Origin: Clostridia bacterium | GTDB lineage: Bacteria > Bacillota_A > Clostridia > Christensenellales > Aristaeellaceae | Reading direction: 5' to 3' | Assembly (NCBI GenBank): GCA_017481065.1 | Contig: JAFUPT010000115.1 | Location: 1 to 11,674, forward strand | Length of the DNA stretch: 11,674 nucleotides | Part shown: positions 7,621 to 11,674 of the stretch, piece by piece | Layout: every line of letters starts with the position of its first letter | How positions within the stretch are numbered: position 1 is the stretch's first letter | Position numbers and translations under genes: made by a program | Notes under the pieces: model-generated | Told to the model about the DNA's origin: nothing | What the model saw: only the letters and a program-made list of their open reading frames with translations | Databases searched by the model: none

Positions 7621-7686
7621 TCGCATTGGCAAAATTTAACGCTAAATAATGCAGGAATAAAGGGAAAAATATAGAATCTTTAGAAC

Positions 7687-7716
7687 TTGGGTTCCATTGG
7701 TTTTTTGCTGTACAAT
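7687..7716 (+). promoter_or_regulatory. Probable promoter of the decarboxylase operon
   Basis: TTGGGT (7687-7692) and TACAAT (7711-7716) are separated by 18 bases. The predicted start near 7723 would leave only ~15 bases before the ATG at 7738, just enough for the GGAGGG ribosome binding site. That short leader makes the call moderate; a promoter further up in 7620-7680 is possible, but I found no better match. Confidence 0.5.
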
Positions 7717-7737
7717 TTTGAGTATGGAGGGAAAAAT

Positions 7738-9213
7738 ATGAATGTTGAACGCAATTTGCCCGTGATTCGCGAGCGCAAGCTGGCGATTCTCAAGGGCGAC
7801 CCGGAGCTGTGCGCTCAGCAGAAGAAGGCTGGTAAGCTCATCGCAAGAGAGCGCATCGGCCTGCTGCTGGATGCTGCCAGCTTTGTCGAACTGGATGTGC
7901 TGAATTCCGAAGCCGGTGTTGTTACCGGTTACGGCCTGATCAACGGCAATCCTGTTTATGTCTACGCCCAGGATTTCACCGTCAAGGGCGGCTCCGTAGG
8001 CGCAGCCCACGCCCGCAAGGTTTGCAAGGTGATGGACCTGGCCGAAAAGACCGGCGCTCCCGTGGTGGCCATTCTGGACACCGCAGGCGCACGCATCGAT
8101 GAAGGCATCGACGCCATGGACGCCTACGCCAAGATGGCAGGCAAGGCCAACGCAATCTCCGGCGTGGTTCCGCAGGTTGCACTGGTGCTCGGCCCCTGCG
8201 GCGGCATCGCTTCCGCCATCGCAGGCATGAGCGATGTTACCGTGATGAGCAAGAACGGCGCGCTGTTTGTAAACGGCCCGCTGGTGGTTTCCGCTGTTGC
8301 CGGCAAAGATATCGATATGGACACCCTCGCAGGCCCCCAGGCCAGCGTAAAGTCCGGCATGGCCCACCTGACTGCTGAGACCGATGAAGAAGCCATCGCC
8401 CAGGCCCGCAAGCTCATTTCCATGCTGCCCGCCAACAACATGGCCGATGCAGAGGAATTCTGCGCGGATGACATCAACCGCGAGCTGAATGATCTCAACG
8501 CCATTTCTTCCCTGGATGATGTGCGCGATCTGATCACCCGCGTGGCCGATATGAACGAAGTGATCGAGCTGGGCGCAGAATTTGCTCCCTCCATGGTCAC
8601 CGCCATCGCCAAGGTCGGCGGCACCACCGTCGGCTTCGTGGCCAACCAGGCATCCAAGGATGAGGGCCGCCTCACCGTTTATGGCTGCAAGAAGGCCGCC
8701 CGTTTCGTAAACCTGTGCGATTGCTTCTCCATCCCGGTAATCACCGTTGTGGATTCCATGGGCATGAAGATCAGCGCCGCACCCCAGGGTGAGCTCTCCC
8801 GCGCCGGCGCACAGCTGATGTTCGCCTACGCCGAGGCTTCCACCCCGCGCATCGCCCTGATCGCCGGCAACGCCGTTGGTATGGGCTATGCAGCGCTGGC
8901 CTCCCGCACTGCCGCAGATGTGGTTTATGCATGGCCGGGCGCCTGCATCAGCGCAATCACCCCGAAGATTGCTGCGCAGCTGAACTACGCAGATGAAATG
9001 AAGGACGCCGAAGATCCCTTCGCCAAGCGCGCAGAGCTCGAGGCCCGCTATGTTGAAGAAGTTGCCGACGGCGTGAACGCTGCCCAGCAGGGCTATGTGG
9101 ACGATGTGATCGAGCCCGCCCTGACCCGTCAGATGATCGCAGCCGCTCTGGAAATGCTGGCCGGCAAGCGCGAATCCAAGCCCGCCAAGAAGCATGGCAA
9201 TATGCCGCTGTAA
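7738..9213 (+). CDS. Carboxyltransferase (alpha) subunit of Na+-translocating acyl-CoA decarboxylase, MmdA/PCCB-like
   Basis: A 491-residue double-crotonase-fold carboxyltransferase. It should transfer the carboxyl group of an acyl-CoA such as methylmalonyl-CoA to biotin on the carrier encoded two genes downstream. The family signature LIARERIGLLLD (34-45) opens the protein. The first-half acyl-CoA/oxyanion segment is LGPCGGIASAIAGMSD (151-166), followed by FVNGPLVV. The second half has FAYAEASTPRIALIAGNAVG (362-381) and YAWPGACISAITP (397-409). The usual DxPGF segment is replaced by VVDSMGMKISAAPQGE (337-352), so this is a divergent branch and the substrate is uncertain. Oxaloacetate decarboxylase is excluded because OadA is a TIM-barrel protein. 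GGAGGG lies 7 bases before the ATG at 7738; the in-frame upstream extension to 7687 overlaps the promoter. Arginine is coded almost only by CGC, suggesting high expression. Confidence 0.88.
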   Translation: MNVERNLPVIRERKLAILKGDPELCAQQKKAGKLIARERIGLLLDAASFVELDVLNSEAGVVTGYGLINGNPVYVYAQDFTVKGGSVGAAHARKVCKVMDLAEKTGAPVVAILDTAGARIDEGIDAMDAYAKMAGKANAISGVVPQVALVLGPCGGIASAIAGMSDVTVMSKNGALFVNGPLVVSAVAGKDIDMDTLAGPQASVKSGMAHLTAETDEEAIAQARKLISMLPANNMADAEEFCADDINRELNDLNAISSLDDVRDLITRVADMNEVIELGAEFAPSMVTAIAKVGGTTVGFVANQASKDEGRLTVYGCKKAARFVNLCDCFSIPVITVVDSMGMKISAAPQGELSRAGAQLMFAYAEASTPRIALIAGNAVGMGYAALASRTAADVVYAWPGACISAITPKIAAQLNYADEMKDAEDPFAKRAELEARYVEEVADGVNAAQQGYVDDVIEPALTRQMIAAALEMLAGKRESKPAKKHGNMPL

Positions 9214-9225
9214 GGAGGCAGATTC

Positions 9226-9600
9226 ATGAATATTCTTGAAACTTTGGGCTACGGCGGAATTGTAGCGGTCATCGGTATGCTGATCGTGTTCCTGGGCCTG
9301 ATCATCCTGATCGTGTGCATCGGCATCATGGGCAAGATCTTCCAGGCAGCCACTGGCAAGAAGGTTGAAAAGCCCGCTGCCCCCGCTCCCGCCCCGGCTC
9401 CTGCACCCGCGCCCGCGCCCGTCGTGGCCGCGCCCGTGGTGGAAGAAGCCCCCGTGGAGAACGATGCACAGCTCATCGCCGTGATCGCCGCTGCGCTGGC
9501 TGCCTTCGATGGCGGCAACAAGCGCCTCGTCGTCCGCAAGGTTCGCCGCGTATCCGGCTGGAATGAAGCCGCCCGCAGCGAAAACCTGTATCATTTCTAA
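9226..9600 (+). CDS. OadG/MmdD-like small membrane subunit of the decarboxylase
   Basis: A 124-residue protein with one transmembrane helix (about 11-35, GIVAVIGMLIVFLGLIILIV). This is followed by a rigid Ala-Pro hinge (50-66) and a conserved C-terminal part with LIAVIAAALAAFDG, then RKVRRVSGWNEAARSENLYH. In Na+-pumping decarboxylases this subunit anchors the soluble carboxyltransferase and biotin carrier to the beta subunit and stabilises the complex. It starts 12 bp after the alpha gene behind AAGGAGG. The C-terminal tail is the part expected to contact the alpha subunit, as in delta (MmdD) subunits. Low-complexity Ala-Pro makes database hits on the middle section unreliable; the helix and the tail are the informative parts. 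Confidence 0.87.
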   Translation: MNILETLGYGGIVAVIGMLIVFLGLIILIVCIGIMGKIFQAATGKKVEKPAAPAPAPAPAPAPAPVVAAPVVEEAPVENDAQLIAVIAAALAAFDGGNKRLVVRKVRRVSGWNEAARSENLYHF

Positions 9601-9645
9601 CTCTAGCAGATTCGTTATAGAAGAGTATTTAGGAGGAAACATACC

Positions 9646-10077
9646 ATGCGCAAGTTCGCGATTACCGTAAACGGTGTATCCTATGAAGTAGAAGTCGAAG
9701 AAATCGGCGCAGCTCCCGTATTTGCAGCCGCACCCGTAGCCGCAGCTCCCGTTGCAGCTCCCGCTCCCGTAGCAGCCGCACCCGCAGCCGCTCCGGCTCC
9801 CGCCGCAGCTCCCAAGGCCGCAGCTCCCGCCCCGGCAGCCGCACCCGCAGCCGCACCCGCCGGCGCAGAAGCCGTAAACGCTCCCATGCCCGGCACCATC
9901 AACGATGTGAAGGTTGCAGCCGGCCAGGCCGTTAAGAAGGGCGATGTGCTCGTTATCCTCGAGGCCATGAAGATGGAAAATGAAATCATGGCTCCCTGCG
10001 ATGGCACCGTTGCTTCCGTAGCCGTAACCAAGGGCGCTACCGTCAACTCCGGCGACCTGCTCGTTTCCATCGGCTAA
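9646..10077 (+). CDS. Biotin carrier (gamma) subunit of the decarboxylase
   Basis: A 143-residue biotin carboxyl carrier. An N-terminal beta segment (1-20, [20 protein letters not shown]) leads into an Ala/Pro linker of about 50 residues (22-72), then a biotinyl domain (about 74-143). The biotin site is EAMKM, with Lys109 as the attachment residue, in [20 protein letters not shown]. The flexible linker lets biotin swing between the alpha active site and the membrane beta subunit. It corresponds to MmdC/GcdC. AGGAGG at 9631-9636 lies 9 bases before the ATG. It is 45 bp after the OadG-like gene, with no terminator between. The linker DNA is a run of GCN/CCN codons, prone to length change. No biotin ligase is in the window. 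Confidence 0.95.
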   Translation: MRKFAITVNGVSYEVEVEEIGAAPVFAAAPVAAAPVAAPAPVAAAPAAAPAPAAAPKAAAPAPAAAPAAAPAGAEAVNAPMPGTINDVKVAAGQAVKKGDVLVILEAMKMENEIMAPCDGTVASVAVTKGATVNSGDLLVSIG

Positions 10078-10106
10078 TTGCCGGGAAAACGCAAGGAGGT
10101 TATCCT

Positions 10107-11555
10107 ATGTTTAATCTGAAAAAGGTGAGCCGCACCCGCGCCTTCGTGTGCCTGCTGCTCATGTTCACCCTGCTGATGGGCTTCTCCATCGCGGAAACCG
10201 CCGAAGCTCCCGCCCAGTATGTGGTGCAGGAAGTTACCGATCCGGCCGCTATCGATGAAGCCGTAAAGGCCCAGCAGGATGCCTATGTTGATCCCGAGAT
10301 CGATGTTATCAACGGCATCAAGCAGATCGCCATGTCCACCGGCTTTGCCCATGGTGAATGGCGCCAGTATGTGATGATCGCCGTTGCCTGCGTGCTGCTG
10401 TACCTGGCAATTGTGAAGCAGTTCGAGCCCCTGCTCCTGCTGCCCATCGCCTTCGGCATGCTGCTGGCAAACCTGCCCATGGCGGGCTTGATGAACCATG
10501 CATCCTACACCTTCTATCCCACCCTGCATGATGCAGCCGTTGCCGCAGAAGCGCTGGGCAAGGATAGCAGCGATATCATCTGGCGCTACAATGAAGCTGC
10601 CGGCATGATGCAGTACAGCCTCCAGACTGCCAACGGCGGCCTGCTGTATTATCTCTATCAGGGCGTTAAGCTCGGCCTCTTCCCGCCGATCATCTTCATG
10701 GGCATCGGCGCGATGACCGACTTCGGCCCCCTGATCGCCAATCCGAAGAGCCTGCTGCTGGGCGCTGCCGCACAGCTGGGCATCTTCATCACCTTCATCG
10801 GCGCAAAGGCCCTGGGCTTCACCGCCGCTGAGGCGGGCTCCATCGGCATCATCGGCGGCGCAGACGGCCCCACCGCCATCTTCGTCACCACCAAGCTGGC
10901 TCCCCACCTGCTGGGCGCCATCGCCGTTGCAGCCTATTCCTACATGGCCCTCGTTCCGGTTATCCAGCCGCCCATCATGCGCGCGCTGACCACCAAGAAG
11001 GAGCGCCTGATCCGCATGCCGCAGCTGCGCCCGGTTTCCAAGACCGAGCTGGTGATCTTCCCGATCATGGTTACCATCGTGGTATCCCTGCTGCTGCCCG
11101 ACGCCGCTTCCCTGGTTGGCATGCTGATGTTCGGCAACCTGATGAAGGTTTCCGGCGTTGTGGAGCGCATCACCAAGACCGCTTCCAACGAGCTCATCAA
11201 CATCGTCACCATCTTCCTGGGCCTCACCGTCGGCGCCACCACCAATGGCCAGACCTTCCTGACCGCCCAGACCCTGTATATCGTCGTCCTCGGCGTCATC
11301 GCCTTCTGCGGCGGTACTGCAGGCGGCGTGCTGCTGGCCAAGCTGATGAACAAGCTCTCCGGCGGCAATGCCATCAATCCGCTGATCGGCTCCGCAGGCG
11401 TATCCGCCGTTCCCATGGCTGCCCGCGTTTCCAACAAGGAAGGCCAGAGGGAAGATCCTAGCAACTTCCTGCTGATGAACGCCATGGGCCCCAACGTGGC
11501 CGGCGTTATCGGCTCCGCAGTTGCTGCAGGCGTATTCATCGCGCTGTTCTCCTAA
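10107..11555 (+). CDS. Na+-translocating decarboxylase beta subunit (OadB/MmdB/GcdB family)
   Basis: A 482-residue polytopic membrane protein that decarboxylates carboxybiotin and pumps Na+ out of the cell. Diagnostic segments are FMGIGAMTDFGPLIANP (197-213), IIGGADGPTAIFV (248-260) and NPLIGSAGVSAVPMAAR (424-440). Residues known to be essential in Klebsiella OadB (D203, Y229, N373, G377, S382, R389) are all present at identical spacing: D253, Y279, N424, G428, S433 and R440. It is therefore a functional pump by sequence. It is longer than the usual ~375-435 residues. Residues 1-67 are an extra signal-peptide-like helix (12-28) and a polar segment, and ~128-176 is an inserted loop before GGLLYYLYQGVKLG. 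The start follows AAGGAGGTTATCC, nearly a full match to the 16S 3' end. It is the last gene of the operon. Confidence 0.95.
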   Translation: MFNLKKVSRTRAFVCLLLMFTLLMGFSIAETAEAPAQYVVQEVTDPAAIDEAVKAQQDAYVDPEIDVINGIKQIAMSTGFAHGEWRQYVMIAVACVLLYLAIVKQFEPLLLLPIAFGMLLANLPMAGLMNHASYTFYPTLHDAAVAAEALGKDSSDIIWRYNEAAGMMQYSLQTANGGLLYYLYQGVKLGLFPPIIFMGIGAMTDFGPLIANPKSLLLGAAAQLGIFITFIGAKALGFTAAEAGSIGIIGGADGPTAIFVTTKLAPHLLGAIAVAAYSYMALVPVIQPPIMRALTTKKERLIRMPQLRPVSKTELVIFPIMVTIVVSLLLPDAASLVGMLMFGNLMKVSGVVERITKTASNELINIVTIFLGLTVGATTNGQTFLTAQTLYIVVLGVIAFCGGTAGGVLLAKLMNKLSGGNAINPLIGSAGVSAVPMAARVSNKEGQREDPSNFLLMNAMGPNVAGVIGSAVAAGVFIALFS

Positions 11556-11557
11556 GG

Positions 11558-11601
11558 AGCAGGGTCCTGCTGGCGGTCTCTCCCGTAGGGGAGAGAACCG
11601 C
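11558..11601 (+). repeat. Two hairpins right after the decarboxylase operon
   Basis: AGCAG (11558-11562) pairs with CTGCT (11567-11571). GCGGT plus CTCTCCC (11573-11584) pairs with GGGAGAG and ACCGC (11589-11601), with one bulged A; this makes a 12-bp stem just after the last stop codon. No T-run follows, so it is not a classical intrinsic terminator. It may serve as an mRNA 3'-end stabiliser, or termination may be Rho-dependent. Confidence 0.6.
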
Positions 11602-11615
11602 AGCGGTCCACCGAT

Positions 11616-11668
11616 AGGCTCCCTTGTGCAAAGGGAGCTGTCACCGAAGGTGACTGAGGGATTGTTCC
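11616..11668. repeat. Dispersed double-hairpin intergenic repeat (gut Clostridia type)
   Basis: GCTCCCTT (11618-11625) pairs with AAGGGAGC (11631-11638), directly followed by GTCACC (11640-11645) pairing with GGTGAC (11649-11654), and then TGAGGGATTGTT. From memory, this two-hairpin plus GAGGGATTGTT arrangement recurs many times in intergenic regions of gut Clostridia genomes. Only one copy is in this window, so its repetitive nature cannot be shown here. It may continue beyond the window end. Confidence 0.6.
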
Positions 11669-11674
11669 CGAAAA

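Noticed and set aside
5765..7639. 624-codon plus-strand open frame opposite the Cys/His membrane protein
   Set aside because: A Gly/His-rich shadow. The minus strand has the promoter, ribosome binding site, helices, regular Cys/His modules and terminator.
7642..9642. 666-codon minus-strand open frame opposite the decarboxylase alpha gene
   Set aside because: It spans the alpha gene, the OadG-like gene and the promoter region; the plus-strand proteins are recognisable families.
9700..9870. Short GC-rich direct repeats that could suggest a CRISPR-like or satellite array
   Set aside because: They are Ala/Pro codons of the biotin carrier linker, in frame, without spacers.
10074..10907. 277-codon minus-strand open frame opposite the beta subunit
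   Set aside because: Antisense to a beta subunit in which all six essential residues are conserved; no domain in the antisense product.

Overview
The window looks like chromosome from a GC-rich, anaerobic, gut-type Firmicute (class Clostridia; possibly Oscillospirales or Christensenellales). This is an inference from strong AGGAGG ribosome binding sites, the S11-type D-Ala-D-Ala carboxypeptidase, a Na+-pumping biotin decarboxylase operon and a hairpin repeat of a kind I recall from gut Clostridia. GC content was judged by eye, not computed. No tRNA, rRNA, CRISPR array, transposase or phage gene is visible.

Layout. (1) 38-211: rpsU (ribosomal protein S21), closed by a strong terminator and followed by a second, 62-nt hairpin. 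(2) 471-3207: an RNA-methyltransferase-like gene and rho, 10 bp apart, read rightwards and ended by a terminator. Rho carries a large, disordered Pro/Gln/Arg-rich insertion. (3) 3251-3422: a convergent intergenic region packed with hairpins. (4) 3423-7471: three leftward genes. These are a D-Ala-D-Ala carboxypeptidase (GTG start), an unrecognised single-pass membrane protein, and an unrecognised 620-residue membrane protein. The last has four regularly spaced His-x4-Cys...Cys-x2-Cys modules separated by Pro/Thr/Glu linkers. The two unrecognised genes each have their own promoter and terminator. (5) 7472-7737: a divergent promoter region with a 20-bp near-palindrome. (6) 7738-11555: a four-gene rightward operon for a membrane-bound, Na+-translocating, biotin-dependent decarboxylase: carboxyltransferase (alpha), OadG-like membrane subunit, biotin carrier, and Na+-pumping beta subunit. 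(7) 11556-11674: a hairpin array that includes part of a dispersed intergenic repeat and is cut by the window end.

How the parts work together. In the decarboxylase operon the alpha subunit moves the carboxyl group of an acyl-CoA acid to biotin on the small carrier. The beta subunit decarboxylates carboxybiotin and exports Na+. The OadG-like subunit holds the complex together at the membrane. The gene order resembles the mmd operon (A-D-E-C-B) of Veillonella without a separate mmdE. The alpha subunit is crotonase-fold, which rules out oxaloacetate decarboxylase. Its CoA-binding C-terminal half is divergent, so the substrate (methylmalonyl-CoA is the default guess) is not settled. The other genes are housekeeping (translation, RNA modification, termination, cell wall) plus two envelope proteins of unknown role.

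Most worth a second look: the four-module putative zinc-binding membrane protein, the Rho insertion, the divergent decarboxylase alpha subunit, the exported N-terminal extension on its beta subunit, and the structured intergenic repeats.
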